Part shown: positions 23,091 to 32,270 of the stretch, one piece after another
Layout of the letters: each line of letters opens with the position of its first letter
Numbering within the stretch: position 1 is the stretch's first letter
NCBI GenBank assembly: GCA_045639845.1
Contig: JAZUDW010000003.1
Location: 1-37,636, forward strand
Source: Colimorpha sp045639845
Lineage (GTDB): Bacteria; Bacteroidota; Bacteroidia; Bacteroidales; P3
Direction: 5' to 3'
DNA length: 37,636 bases
The notes under the pieces: generated by a model
Seen by the model: the letters and a program-made list of their open reading frames with translations, nothing else
The model's database searches: none
Told to the model about the DNA's origin: nothing
Position numbers and translations under genes: made by a program

Positions 23091-24464
23091 ATGAAAGACG
23101 TACTGCAATACATCGAAGCAAACAAGGATCGTTTCTTGAACGAACTCTTTGAACTTATCCGGATCCCTTCTATCTCGAGTGAAAGCGAACATAAAGACGA
23201 CATGGTGCGCTGTGCAAACAAGTGGAAAGAGCTGTTGCTTGCCGCTGGCGCCGACAAAGCAGAGGTGATGCCTTCGGCTGGCAACCCTGTGGTGTATGGC
23301 GAGAAGACCATCGACCCTGCCAAACCAACCGTGCTGGTATATGGCCACTACGACGTGATGCCCGTGGCTCCGCTTGAACTTTGGAATACCAATCCATTCG
23401 AGCCTGTAGTGAAAAACGATATTATCTGGGCTCGTGGTGCCGACGACGACAAAGGACAGAGCTTTATGCATGCCAAAGCTTTTGAAATGATGGTGAAGAC
23501 CAATCAGCTGCCTTGCAATGTGAAATTTATGTTTGAAGGCGAAGAAGAGATAGGCAGCCCCAGCCTCTACGGTTTCTGTGAAGAACATAAAGAGTTGCTC
23601 AAAGCCGACGTGATCCTGGTGAGCGACACCAGCATGCTGGGCCTCGACACCCCGAGTATCTGCGGTGGTCTGCGCGGTCTCTGCTACTGGGAGGTGGAAG
23701 TGACTGGCCCCAACAGCGACCTACACAGCGGTCTCTTCGGTGGCGCTGTTGCCAACCCCATCAACATTCTCTGCAAGATGATTGCTGGCCTCCACGACGA
23801 GAATAACCATATCACCATACCTGGATTCTACGACGACGTGGTAGAACTGAGTGCAGAAGAACGTGAGCTTATGGCCCAAGCCCCCTTCGACTTGGAAAAA
23901 TACCAACAGTCGCTCAATATCAAGACTGTTCATGGCGAGAAAGGCTACAGCACCAACGAACGCACAGGTATACGTCCTTGCTTGGATATCTGCGGTATCT
24001 GGGGCGGCTATACTGGCGAGGGCTCCAAAACAGTGCTTCCCTCCAAAGCTTATGCCAAGATTTCTACCCGCTTGGTCGCCAACCAGGACTTCGAAAAAAT
24101 CAGCGAGCTCTTCAAGAACTACTTTGAGCAGGCTGCTCCAGATTGCGTGAAGGTGAAAGTGACTCCTTGCCACGGTGGAGCCGCCTATGCTTCGCCTATC
24201 GACCTGCCCGCCTACAAGGCTGCCGAGATGGCTATGCAGACCACTATGGGCAAGCGCCCCATTCCTACTCGCAGCGGTGGCAGCATCCCCATCATTGCCG
24301 GATTCGAACGTATACTCGGCATCAAGAGCATCCTCATGGGCTTTGGTCTGGCTTCCGACGCTATTCACGCTCCCAACGAAAATTACCCCTTGGCCAACTT
24401 CTACAAAGGTATTGAAACAATTCCTTATTTCTACGAGAACTTCGCCGAACTGATGAAGAAATAG
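23091..24464 (+). CDS. M20 family zinc dipeptidase
   Basis: Cytoplasmic metallopeptidase of family M20 (carnosinase/PepV-like group), probably a dipeptidase. It has 457 residues. Zinc and catalytic residues: VYGHYDVMP (83-91, His86), RGADDDKGQ (115-123), EGEEEIGSPSL (149-159), VSDTSM, and HAPNENYPLANFYKG at the C-terminus (last zinc His). The RSGGSIPI block of the dimerisation/catalytic domain is present. No signal peptide. It is followed by its own terminator, so it forms a single-gene unit. Confidence 0.93.
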   Translation: MKDVLQYIEANKDRFLNELFELIRIPSISSESEHKDDMVRCANKWKELLLAAGADKAEVMPSAGNPVVYGEKTIDPAKPTVLVYGHYDVMPVAPLELWNTNPFEPVVKNDIIWARGADDDKGQSFMHAKAFEMMVKTNQLPCNVKFMFEGEEEIGSPSLYGFCEEHKELLKADVILVSDTSMLGLDTPSICGGLRGLCYWEVEVTGPNSDLHSGLFGGAVANPINILCKMIAGLHDENNHITIPGFYDDVVELSAEERELMAQAPFDLEKYQQSLNIKTVHGEKGYSTNERTGIRPCLDICGIWGGYTGEGSKTVLPSKAYAKISTRLVANQDFEKISELFKNYFEQAAPDCVKVKVTPCHGGAAYASPIDLPAYKAAEMAMQTTMGKRPIPTRSGGSIPIIAGFERILGIKSILMGFGLASDAIHAPNENYPLANFYKGIETIPYFYENFAELMKK

Positions 24465-24491
24465 AAGGAAGCTTGAAGGTTGATCAACAAA

Positions 24492-24537
24492 GAGACCGGC
24501 GTCGTCACTATCAGAGGCGACGCCATCTCTTTTTTAT
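24492..24537 (+). terminator. Rho-independent terminator of the M20 peptidase gene
   Basis: Perfect 7-bp GGCGTCG (24498-24504) / CGACGCC (24518-24524), extended by outer AGAGA / TCTCT pairing, followed by TTTTTTAT. It begins 28 nt after the stop. Confidence 0.85.
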
Positions 24538-24659
24538 AAAGAATGCAGTAGGTATCCTCGAATGGCAAAAGTGTTAAAATATATCTTTTTACAAGAAAAT
24601 GGATAAGATTAATTTACATTATTTTATACTTTTGTCTGAGTAAGTAATTGTTAAAAAAC

Positions 24660-24690
24660 TTGACATCGGGGGCAAAATGTTGTATCTTTG
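24660..24690 (+). promoter_or_regulatory. Promoter of queA
   Basis: TTG (24660-24662), 20-nt spacer, TATCTTTG (24683-24690). The ATG at 24714 follows 23 nt later. A second -7-like TACTTTTG occurs at 24627-24634 without a matching TTG. The promoter lies inside the longer in-frame extension, which argues for the 24714 start. Confidence 0.7.
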
Positions 24691-24713
24691 CACGTTTTTG
24701 TAAAAAATTGACT

Positions 24714-25793
24714 ATGATAAATATTCAATACTCTACTATCAAACTATCGCAATTCAAGTTCAACCTTCCAAAGGACCTTATAGCAGAAAAACCTCCCAAA
24801 CAGCGCGACGAAGCTCGTCTGCTCGTATTGCACCGTGACACTGGCGAGATAGAACACCGTCTCTTCAAAGACTTTATCAACTACGTAGATACCGACGATG
24901 TGGTGGTACTCAACAATACTCGCGTCTTTCCCGCCATGCTCTACGGCGTGAAGGAGAAGACCGAAGCCAAAATCACAGTGACGCTGCTACGCGAATTGAA
25001 CGAAGAGACCCGCCTGTGGGATGTGATCGTAGATCCTGCCCGCAAGATACGTATCGGCAACAAGCTCTACTTCGGTGCCAACGAGGATATGGTGGCCGAG
25101 GTGATAGACAATACCACTAGCCGTGGCCGCACCATCCGATTCCTCTTCGACGGAACACATGACGAGTTTATCAACAAGATTCGCAATATGGGCAGCACGC
25201 CTCTGCCTCAAGACATCCTTACGCTCCGCAACCCCGTATCGGACGATGCTGAGCGCTATCAGACCATCTACGCCAAACACGAAGGTGCCGTAGCAGCACC
25301 CATTGCCGGGCTGCACTTCAGCCGTGAATTGATGAAACGTATGGAGATCAAAGATGTGAAGGTGGCTGAGGTTACGCTGCACGCAGGATTGGGCAACTTT
25401 AAGGAGATAGAAGTTGAGGACCTCTCGAAACACCGCATGGATTCGGAAGAGATGCTGCTCGATGAACGTTGTGCCGACATCATCAACAACGCCAAAGCCA
25501 ACGGCAAGAAGATATGCTGTGTGGGTACTACCTCTATGAAAGCTATTGAATCGGCAGTGACCATACCGGGTGTGGTGCGACCTTTCTCTGGTTGGACCAA
25601 CAAGTTCATCTATCCCCCCTACCGCTTCACTATCGCCGACAGTATGGTGACCAACTTCCACCCTTCTGAAAGCTCTATGTTTATCATGGTATGCGCCTTT
25701 GCCGGCACCGACTTGATGATGCGTACCTACCATACTGCTATGAAAGAGAAATATAAGTTCGGCACCTACGGTGATGCTATGCTTATCCTATAA
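24714..25793 (+). CDS. queA: S-adenosylmethionine:tRNA ribosyltransferase-isomerase
   Basis: Converts the preQ1 base at tRNA position 34 to epoxyqueuosine using SAM as ribosyl donor. It has 359 residues from the ATG at 24714. Family blocks: LSQFKFNLPKDLIAEKPPKQRDEARLL at the N-terminus (residues 10 on), VVVLNNTRVFPAML, RTIRFLF, GSTPLPQDI, ERYQTIYAKHEGAVAAPIAGLHFS, VTLHAGLGNFKEIEVEDLSKHRMDSE and VTNFHPSESSMFIMVCAFAG. In many Bacteroidales queA follows truB; here truB is about 5 kb away on the opposite strand. The next gene, rarA, begins 64 nt downstream and may be co-transcribed. Confidence 0.96.
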   Translation: MINIQYSTIKLSQFKFNLPKDLIAEKPPKQRDEARLLVLHRDTGEIEHRLFKDFINYVDTDDVVVLNNTRVFPAMLYGVKEKTEAKITVTLLRELNEETRLWDVIVDPARKIRIGNKLYFGANEDMVAEVIDNTTSRGRTIRFLFDGTHDEFINKIRNMGSTPLPQDILTLRNPVSDDAERYQTIYAKHEGAVAAPIAGLHFSRELMKRMEIKDVKVAEVTLHAGLGNFKEIEVEDLSKHRMDSEEMLLDERCADIINNAKANGKKICCVGTTSMKAIESAVTIPGVVRPFSGWTNKFIYPPYRFTIADSMVTNFHPSESSMFIMVCAFAGTDLMMRTYHTAMKEKYKFGTYGDAMLIL

Positions 25794-25857
25794 CAGAATT
25801 CGATTTTTTATCAATAGACAAAGCATTCCCTGTTAGGGCGAAACATAATAGTTAATC

Positions 25858-27123
25858 ATGACACCCTTAGCCGAAATACTTCGTCCACGTACCCTCGCCG
25901 ACTACATAGGCCAACAGCACCTGGTAGGCGAGGGTGCTGTGTTACGTACGCTCATCGAGAGTGGAAAGATACCCTCTATGATATTTTGGGGGCCTCCAGG
26001 TATTGGAAAAACGACCTTGGCCACCATCATATCGCAGACGCTCAACCGTCCATTCCACACCCTCAGCGCCATCAGCAGCGGTGTGAAAGAAGTGCGCGAT
26101 GTGATACAGCAGGCTCAGCAGGAGGAAGGTGCTATACTCTTTATCGATGAGATTCACCGTTTCAACAAAAGCCAACAAGACTCACTGTTGGGTGCTGTAG
26201 AGAAAGGCACCATCACCCTGATCGGCGCCACTACCGAGAATCCCTCGTTCGAGGTGATTTCGGCATTATTGTCCCGATGTCAAGTTTATATACTCAAAGA
26301 CTTTGGCGCCGAAGAGATGCAGCAATTGTTGGAGACCGCCGTGCGCTATTATGCTACCCAGGGTATCAATATTGTATTGCAAGAGACCGAGGCTCTGATG
26401 CGTATCTCTGGTGGTGACGCCCGCAAGCTCCTCAACGCTTTCGAGCTCACCATCAACAAGGAGAAAGGAACCGACATCGTTATCAACAACGCCAATGTGA
26501 CACAGGTGGTACAGCAGAATCTGGCCTTCTATGACCGCCAAGGTGAGATGCACTACGATATTATCTCGGCTTTCATCAAATCCATGCGAGGTTCCGACCC
26601 CAATGCAGCCGTCTATTGGCTGGCTCGCATGATTGAAGGCGGAGAAGACCCTGTGTTTATTGCCCGCCGCATGCTCATCTTCGCTAGCGAGGACGTGAGC
26701 AACGCCAACCCCAACGCCTTGCTTTTGGCCAACGCTTGTTTCGAGGCCGTGAGCAAGATAGGTTATCCCGAATGCCGCATCACACTTTCACAGACAGCTA
26801 TCTATTTGGCCAACTCTGCCAAAAGCAACTCAACCTATGTGGCATTGGCCAATGCACAAGCTATGATTCGTCAGACGGGCGACCTCCCGGTGCCCTTGCA
26901 TATACGCAACGCTCCCACCAAGCTGATGAAGGACCTCGGATACAAGGACGGCTACAAATACGCTCACGACTATCCTAACAACTTCGTGGATCAAGAGTTT
27001 CTACCCGACGCTATCCGTGGCACCCGTTTCTATACTCCAGGCAACAATGCCCGCGAGACGGAGACCCGCAAGCTTATGGCCTGGCGCTGGGGAAAGAAAT
27101 ATGGCTACGACGACGAACAATAA
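25858..27123 (+). CDS. rarA: Replication-associated recombination protein A (AAA+ ATPase)
   Basis: AAA+ ATPase of the RarA/MgsA/WRNIP1 family, related to clamp loaders and acting at stalled replication forks with SSB. It has 421 residues. Walker A FWGPPGIGKTT (43-53), Walker B ILFIDEIHRFNKSQQD (93-108), sensor 1 LIGATTENPSFEVI, the arginine-finger region SALLSRCQVY and the sensor 2 SGGDARKLLNAFE are complete. The C-terminal tetramerisation part (SAFIKSMRGSDPNAAVYWLARMI..., ANAQAMI) is present. Full length. Confidence 0.96.
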   Translation: MTPLAEILRPRTLADYIGQQHLVGEGAVLRTLIESGKIPSMIFWGPPGIGKTTLATIISQTLNRPFHTLSAISSGVKEVRDVIQQAQQEEGAILFIDEIHRFNKSQQDSLLGAVEKGTITLIGATTENPSFEVISALLSRCQVYILKDFGAEEMQQLLETAVRYYATQGINIVLQETEALMRISGGDARKLLNAFELTINKEKGTDIVINNANVTQVVQQNLAFYDRQGEMHYDIISAFIKSMRGSDPNAAVYWLARMIEGGEDPVFIARRMLIFASEDVSNANPNALLLANACFEAVSKIGYPECRITLSQTAIYLANSAKSNSTYVALANAQAMIRQTGDLPVPLHIRNAPTKLMKDLGYKDGYKYAHDYPNNFVDQEFLPDAIRGTRFYTPGNNARETETRKLMAWRWGKKYGYDDEQ

Positions 27124-27339
27124 CGAATCTGTTTATGACTAGTGAAATGTGATCAGACACTAATTTCTGTCTTTTCATAATCAAGAAATCAGCCGACTAC
27201 TTTTTTTCAACAAAAGCATCCTTTCACTGATTACGAACCATTCTTCGCCCCAAGTCATAAGCCTCTTCTCTGATCAAGGATCACTCACCACTATAATCAA
27301 ATCAACAACATTTTTTCCCCCTAAAAGCCACCCACCTTT

Positions 27340-29226
27340 ATGTCCGACGCACTTCTCACTGTAGAAAACCTCACTAAATCGTATGGCGACAAGCTCTTGT
27401 TTGAAAACATCTCGTTCGGTATCAACGCGGGCGAGAAAACTGCACTCATAGCCCGCAATGGCTACGGCAAGAGCTCACTACTCGACATCCTCACTGGCAA
27501 AGTGCTGCAGGATGAAGGCCGCATTACCTTCCGTGGTGACGTGAAGATGGCATACCTACCTCAGAATCCAGCCATTCATAGCAATCAGACTGTGAAAGAT
27601 TTCGTCTTTGCTAGCGACAATCAGTTTGTTCGCCTCACAGGTCGCTATGAAGAAGCAATGGCACATCTGCAACTCCACCCTTCCCCTGCTGCCGAACAAG
27701 AGATGCAAGAATGCATCAACCTTATGGACAGTCTCAACGCGTGGGACTACGAAAACAGAGTAAAAGAAGTGCTGAGTCGTCTCAACATCAACGACCTTGA
27801 TAAACCCGTGAGCCTCCTCAGTGGAGGCGAACAGAAAAAGGTAGCTCTGGCTCGCACACTCATCGATGATGTCAACTTCCTCATCCTCGACGAGCCTACC
27901 AACCATCTGGACATCGGGATGATCGAATGGCTTGAAGAATTCCTTTCAAAACAGCGACTCAGTCTCCTCATGGTGACCCACGACCGCTACTTCCTCAACC
28001 ACGTGTGCCACGATATCCTGGAAATCGACAACAGCCGACTCTACCACTACAAAGGCACCTACGACTATTATGTTGAGAAAAAGACCGAGCGTATCCTCAA
28101 CGAGCGCGCCGAAGTGGAGAAGGCCCGCAGCCTCTATCGCACCGAGCTCGAATGGATGCGCCGCATGCCACAGGCCCGTGGCACCAAAGCACGTGCTCGT
28201 ATCGATGCGTTCTATGAGCTAGAGCAAAAAGCACACACCCGTTTCGACGAAAAGAAGCCCGAGCTCACTGTCAAAACCGAACGCATAGGCGGTAAGATTC
28301 TTGAGATGTACAATGTCACCAAGCAGTACGAAGGTCGCTATATGGTCAACGACTTCAGCTATACCTTTAAGCGAGGTGAGAAGATAGGTATCGTTGGCCC
28401 CAACGGCATCGGCAAATCAACCTTCTTAAGTCTGATGACCGAACAACTCAAACCCGATACCGGTCGTGTGGTAGTGGGACAAACAATCCAGTTCGGATAT
28501 TACACACAAGGCGGCCTTAAAGCCAAAGACGATATGCGTGTGATAGACATTGTGAAAGAGGTGGCCGATGTCATTGCTTTGGATAATGGCAAAGAGATGA
28601 CGGCCCACCAATTTCTTACCTATTTTGGCTTCGACGGCACCACACAATACAACTATTTCGGCAACCTCTCAGGTGGAGAGAAACGCAGACTATATCTCCT
28701 CACCGTACTCATGGCCAACCCCAATTTCCTTATTCTTGACGAGCCCACCAACGATCTAGACCTCTACACACTCGAAATTCTCGAACAGTTCCTCCTCAGC
28801 TACAAGGGCTGTCTTGTTATCGTGTCGCACGACCGTAGCTTTATGGACAATATTGTAGATCATATCTTGGTATTTGAGGGGGAAGGAAAAATACACGACT
28901 ACCACAGCAACTACAACGACTATCTTCTAGAGAAACAGTTAAAAGAGAAAGCTGCTACCAAACAGCGCAAAGAAGAAAAACCTCGTTACGAAAAAACCAA
29001 ATCATCAGCCCCCAAAGCCACATTCAAACAGAAACAGGAGTACGAGACACTCTCAAAAGAGATTGAAGTCCTCACTGCCGAAAAGCAGCAGCTGGAATCA
29101 ATCCTCGGTGGTGGACAAGAGGCCGATGTTGACAAACTTACCCAAGCATCACTGCGAATCGGTGAGATTATAGCCCTGCTCGACGAAAAGGAGCTTCGTT
29201 GGCTCGAACTCGATGAACTTATGTAA
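27340..29226 (+). CDS. ABC-F family ATPase (Uup-like)
   Basis: Soluble tandem-ATPase protein of the ABC-F class, which acts on ribosomes or nucleic acids rather than in transport. It has 628 residues. First cassette: Walker A ARNGYGKSS (38-46; first Gly replaced by Ala), LLSGGEQKKVALAR, FLILDEPTNHLD. Linker helices follow (EWMRRMPQARGTKARARIDAFYELE). Second cassette: GPNGIGKST, NLSGGEKRRLYLL, FLILDEPTNDLD. A C-terminal coiled coil (TFKQKQEYETLSKEIEVLTAEKQQ) supports the Uup subgroup. No antibiotic-resistance role can be inferred. The 216-nt upstream spacer holds GTGATCA-type repeat words but no clear promoter. Confidence 0.92.
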   Translation: MSDALLTVENLTKSYGDKLLFENISFGINAGEKTALIARNGYGKSSLLDILTGKVLQDEGRITFRGDVKMAYLPQNPAIHSNQTVKDFVFASDNQFVRLTGRYEEAMAHLQLHPSPAAEQEMQECINLMDSLNAWDYENRVKEVLSRLNINDLDKPVSLLSGGEQKKVALARTLIDDVNFLILDEPTNHLDIGMIEWLEEFLSKQRLSLLMVTHDRYFLNHVCHDILEIDNSRLYHYKGTYDYYVEKKTERILNERAEVEKARSLYRTELEWMRRMPQARGTKARARIDAFYELEQKAHTRFDEKKPELTVKTERIGGKILEMYNVTKQYEGRYMVNDFSYTFKRGEKIGIVGPNGIGKSTFLSLMTEQLKPDTGRVVVGQTIQFGYYTQGGLKAKDDMRVIDIVKEVADVIALDNGKEMTAHQFLTYFGFDGTTQYNYFGNLSGGEKRRLYLLTVLMANPNFLILDEPTNDLDLYTLEILEQFLLSYKGCLVIVSHDRSFMDNIVDHILVFEGEGKIHDYHSNYNDYLLEKQLKEKAATKQRKEEKPRYEKTKSSAPKATFKQKQEYETLSKEIEVLTAEKQQLESILGGGQEADVDKLTQASLRIGEIIALLDEKELRWLELDELM

Positions 29227-29245
29227 GTAAACCTCTAGAAATTAA

Positions 29246-29494
29246 TTAGTGATAATGAAAAAATAAATTGATATGATTTGGCTTAGATTGTCGATCTATT
29301 TTTACATTGAGAAGATGGAGTAAGAAGAGCTTCAGTGAAGCTCGATAGCGTTCTCGAAGAGTTTGCGAGCAGAGCGAAGCAAAGTGGCGAGCAAGCTACA
29401 CGACTGATGAACAATGGAAAAAGAACCGATAAGATGAGCTAAAGCATATTTTAAAAGAAACATTGCCTCAAGTTATTTTTTTATCATCACTTAA
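29246..29494. mobile_element. Candidate 249-bp MITE-like element
   Basis: The left end (29246-29271) TTAGTGATAATGAAAAAAT... and the reverse complement of the right end (29468-29494) TTAAGTGATGATAAAAAAA... match at most of about 26 positions with one gap. The interior is non-coding and contains a perfect GAGCTTC-AGT-GAAGCTC hairpin (29327-29343). It occupies most of the 332-nt spacer between the ABC-F and ybaK genes. A copy of the right end occurs at 30173-30206. Confidence 0.45.
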
Positions 29495-29558
29495 TTCGCC
29501 GATGTTGCCGTAAAATATCAGCACTTGTTATTTCGAAACGAATAGAAAGGCCTCTCGT

Positions 29559-30050
29559 ATGAAAGAATCAAAAACCACCAAAACCAACGCAGCTCGTCTG
29601 CTCGACAAAGCCAAGATCCCTTATCAGCTGATCACCTACACCGTAGATGAAAACGACCTCGGTGCTACCCATATAGCCCAACAGTTAGGCCAACCTATCG
29701 AACAGCTTTTCAAAACCTTGGTGCTTCAAGGCGACAAAACAGGTTATTTCGTATGCGTGATACCTGGTGGCGATGAGGTGGATCTAAAGAAAGCCGCCAA
29801 GGTTACCGGCAACAAAAAATGCGACCTCATACCACAGAAAGAGCTGCTCCCTCTTACAGGTTACATACGTGGTGGGTGCTCGCCCATCGGCATGAAGAAA
29901 GCTTTCTCAACCTTCTTCCACACCTCCATTCTCGACTACCCGCAGATTTATTGCAGTGCAGGTATGCGTGGTCTCCAATTCTGCATAGCCCCACACCACT
30001 TAATAGAAGCCGCCCACGGCAATGTGGCCGACCTTATTGTCACAATCTAA
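29559..30050 (+). CDS. ybaK: Cys-tRNA(Pro)/Cys-tRNA(Cys) deacylase YbaK/EbsC
   Basis: Trans-editing factor that hydrolyses Cys wrongly attached to tRNA-Pro. It has 163 residues, full length for YbaK. Visible: TNAARLLDKAKIPYQLITY at the N-terminus, IEQLFKTLVLQGDKTGYFVCVIPG, VDLKKAAKV (catalytic lysine region) and LPLTGYIRGGCSPIGMKK, the glycine-rich substrate loop. It is convergent with truB. No promoter is seen in the 64 nt between it and the upstream candidate element. Confidence 0.93.
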   Translation: MKESKTTKTNAARLLDKAKIPYQLITYTVDENDLGATHIAQQLGQPIEQLFKTLVLQGDKTGYFVCVIPGGDEVDLKKAAKVTGNKKCDLIPQKELLPLTGYIRGGCSPIGMKKAFSTFFHTSILDYPQIYCSAGMRGLQFCIAPHHLIEAAHGNVADLIVTI

Positions 30051-30160
30051 TCCATCCATTCTACGCATAACAAACACGGTCTTGTTTCCACTTTGGGAAA
30101 CAAAACGTAATATGTGGGAACATAATAATTATAGGATTAGTTGTTGTTAAAGGCAAAAAT

Positions 30161-30203
30161 AGTGATGATGAAACATTGTCTCAAGTTATTTTTTATCATC
30201 ACT
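30161..30203. repeat. Imperfect palindrome between ybaK and truB, AGTGATGAT family
   Basis: AGTGATGATGAAA (30161-30173) pairs with TTTTATCATCACT (30191-30203) over 13 bp with one G-U. The right half, CATTGTCTCAAGTTATTTTT..., repeats 29461-29494 almost exactly. Lying between convergent genes it could stop transcription from either side. An 8-bp hairpin TTGTTTCC / GGAAACAA also lies at 30082-30103. Confidence 0.6.
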
Positions 30204-30218
30204 AAATAGTTAATATGC

Positions 30219-31028
30219 CTACAGAGCCACAGGCTCGCCCGAAGAAATAGTCAAAGCATTCGATACACAATAGTCGCCTATCTGTTCCCGACGCAGTGCC
30301 GAGAGGAAAGCACCACTACCTAAAGCCAGACCCAAATCGCGAGCCAAACTGCGAATGTAGGTCCCTTTGCTACAGCAAATACGGAAATCTATCTGAGGTA
30401 GCTGGGGAGGCACCTTACCTTGAGGGTTACGGTATAGTTCACGTTGCAGCCCCTCGGACGTAGGCAAAGGCTCATCTGGCTTCACAGCCTCCCGCAGCTC
30501 TTCTTCGGTAGCCACAATACCGGGGCGGAAATCGGTGATCTCGAAAGAAAACACCGTCACTTTTTTGGGTGCAATATCTGCCGGCTGACCATCGCGGGCA
30601 TAGGTGTAGGCACGAGCACCATCTATCTTGATTGCGCTAAACATAGGGGGTACCTGATCTATGCACCCCGAGAGTGATAACACCCCGCGTTCAATCAGTG
30701 GAGCATCAATATGATCATACGGATAGAAATGGTCAATAGCCTGTTCCAGATCATAGCATGGGGTGGTAGCCCCCAAGACCATAGTGCCAGTATAGACTTT
30801 ATTACCCTGCTGAAGCTCATCGATCATCTTTGTAGCCTTGCCCACACACACAAGCAGCAGGCCTGATGCCAATGGGTCTAGCGTGCCAGCATGGCCGATC
30901 TTGAACTTCTTAAGGCCAAGATCGCGGCGTATCTGCCATTTAATTTTGTTCACTACCTGAAATGACGACCATCCACGAGGCTTATCGATCGATAGAACCA
31001 GACCTTGTTCAATGTCAGAGAGGAGCAT
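30219..31028 (-). CDS. truB: tRNA pseudouridine(55) synthase
   Basis: Makes pseudouridine 55 in the T-loop of tRNAs. It has 269 residues. LSIDKPRGWSSFQVVNKIK opens the fold; catalytic Asp51 lies in GHAGTLDPLASGLLLVCVG; SGCIDQVPPMFSAIKIDGARAYTYAR, CSKGTYIRSLARDLG and SGAFLSALRREQIG follow. It is the last gene of the leftward ftsX - DUF3098 - uppP - truB cluster, 63 nt after uppP. An insertion between the SAIKIDG and CSKGTYIRS blocks makes it slightly longer than the short TruB forms. Confidence 0.96.
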   Translation of the reverse strand: MLLSDIEQGLVLSIDKPRGWSSFQVVNKIKWQIRRDLGLKKFKIGHAGTLDPLASGLLLVCVGKATKMIDELQQGNKVYTGTMVLGATTPCYDLEQAIDHFYPYDHIDAPLIERGVLSLSGCIDQVPPMFSAIKIDGARAYTYARDGQPADIAPKKVTVFSFEITDFRPGIVATEEELREAVKPDEPLPTSEGLQRELYRNPQGKVPPQLPQIDFRICCSKGTYIRSLARDLGLALGSGAFLSALRREQIGDYCVSNALTISSGEPVAL

Positions 31029-31091
31029 GATTGATGAGGATAATAAAAATGTTGATCTGTTGAAACCAACAGACCAACATATACTACTTAT

Positions 31092-31943
31092 TTAACCCAT
31101 TATATATGGAAGCACCATACAAAGTATGCTTACTATGGCACAATAGAGGGCGAACCAGATGAGTTTGCCTTTCTTCACCAGATTGATCATCCACTTGCAG
31201 GCAATGCAGCCTACTATGAAAGCGGACAAGAATCCCATCACCAAAGCCATTGGCGACAAAGATGCACTGGCTGCTATCTCTGCTGCAGCTTCGGCATCGG
31301 GGAACAAGAGATCCTTTACATCCAAGAGCGCCTCACCTAAAATAGGAGGTATCACCATCAGGAAAGAGAACTGCGCTAACGACTCCTTTTTGTTGCCAAG
31401 CAGCAATCCCGTAGCTATGGTGCTGCCCGAACGCGAGAGACCCGGCAGCACAGCCAGTGCTTGAGCTATGCCGATCACAAAAGCATGTATCGGAGAGATA
31501 CGCTCACGCTGACGAGGTTTAGCCCAGTACGAAAAAGCCAGCAACGCAGCCGTAACCATAAGGCAGCAAGCCACAATAAAAAGGCCATTACCCATACGAG
31601 CCTCTGCAACCTCGGGATTGAAGATAGACTCTACAGTATCTTTAAGTCCGAAACCGACCACAGCTACAGGTATCATAGAGATAAGGATATTCACCACATA
31701 GCGTGTACCCTCGTTCCACTGGAACTTAAACAGATCTTTAAAGATCCATACAATCTCCTTCCAAAGGATGACCACCGTGCTCAGCACCGTAGCCACATGT
31801 ACCAGCACATTGAAAGTGAGGTTTGCCTCACCGTCGATACCGAAGAGGTAGTTTCCGATGGTAAGGTGGCCACTGCTACTTATAGGTAGATATTCGGCCA
31901 ACCCTTGTACAATACCTAAAATAAAAGCCTGAAACCAAGTCAT
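31092..31943 (-). CDS. uppP: Undecaprenyl-diphosphatase (BacA/UppP)
   Basis: Integral membrane phosphatase that recycles undecaprenyl pyrophosphate to the monophosphate carrier for peptidoglycan and surface polysaccharide synthesis. It has 283 residues with about eight hydrophobic segments. The two active-site motifs are present: GLAEYLPISSSGHLTIG (14-30, with Glu17) and LPGLSRSGSTIATG (166-179, with Arg171). It starts 18 nt after the DUF3098 gene and precedes truB, as is common in Bacteroidales. Confidence 0.96.
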   Translation of the reverse strand: MTWFQAFILGIVQGLAEYLPISSSGHLTIGNYLFGIDGEANLTFNVLVHVATVLSTVVILWKEIVWIFKDLFKFQWNEGTRYVVNILISMIPVAVVGFGLKDTVESIFNPEVAEARMGNGLFIVACCLMVTAALLAFSYWAKPRQRERISPIHAFVIGIAQALAVLPGLSRSGSTIATGLLLGNKKESLAQFSFLMVIPPILGEALLDVKDLLFPDAEAAAEIAASASLSPMALVMGFLSAFIVGCIACKWMINLVKKGKLIWFALYCAIVSILCMVLPYIMG

Positions 31944-31961
31944 GATTGTTGGAATATAAGA

Positions 31962-32255
31962 TTATTGTTCGTCGGTAGTATCGTTATTGTTTTTCTTTGT
32001 GCGAAGCATGATAGCCAGAACCTCGATCACAAGACCCAGCACTATAGTGACGGGGGCCACCTTCAGACGGCGGGTGTCGAACATAGCTTCGTTAAATACC
32101 GAAGGATCGTCGCTGCCGCCACCGCTCAAGAGCACATAACCCACTATCAGTACGACGATACCTAAAGCCATAAGCACATAGTTGACTACGCCGAACGAGA
32201 CTGCGAAACCGTTACGAGACTCATTCGTTTTTTCTTTCTTTACAATATTTCCCAT
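31962..32255 (-). CDS. DUF3098 small membrane protein
   Basis: A 97-residue protein with two membrane helices: NYVLMALGIVVLIVGYVLLSGGGSDDP (about 25-51) and VAPVTIVLGLVIEVLAIML (about 66-85). The order helix - GGGSDDPSVFNEAMFDTRRLKVAP - helix and the position between ftsX and uppP are characteristic of DUF3098. Function unknown; the conserved neighbourhood suggests a cell-envelope or division link. Ends with a charged Asn/Asp tail. Confidence 0.88.
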   Translation of the reverse strand: MGNIVKKEKTNESRNGFAVSFGVVNYVLMALGIVVLIVGYVLLSGGGSDDPSVFNEAMFDTRRLKVAPVTIVLGLVIEVLAIMLRTKKNNNDTTDEQ

Positions 32256-32270
32256 GATGATGATATTATT

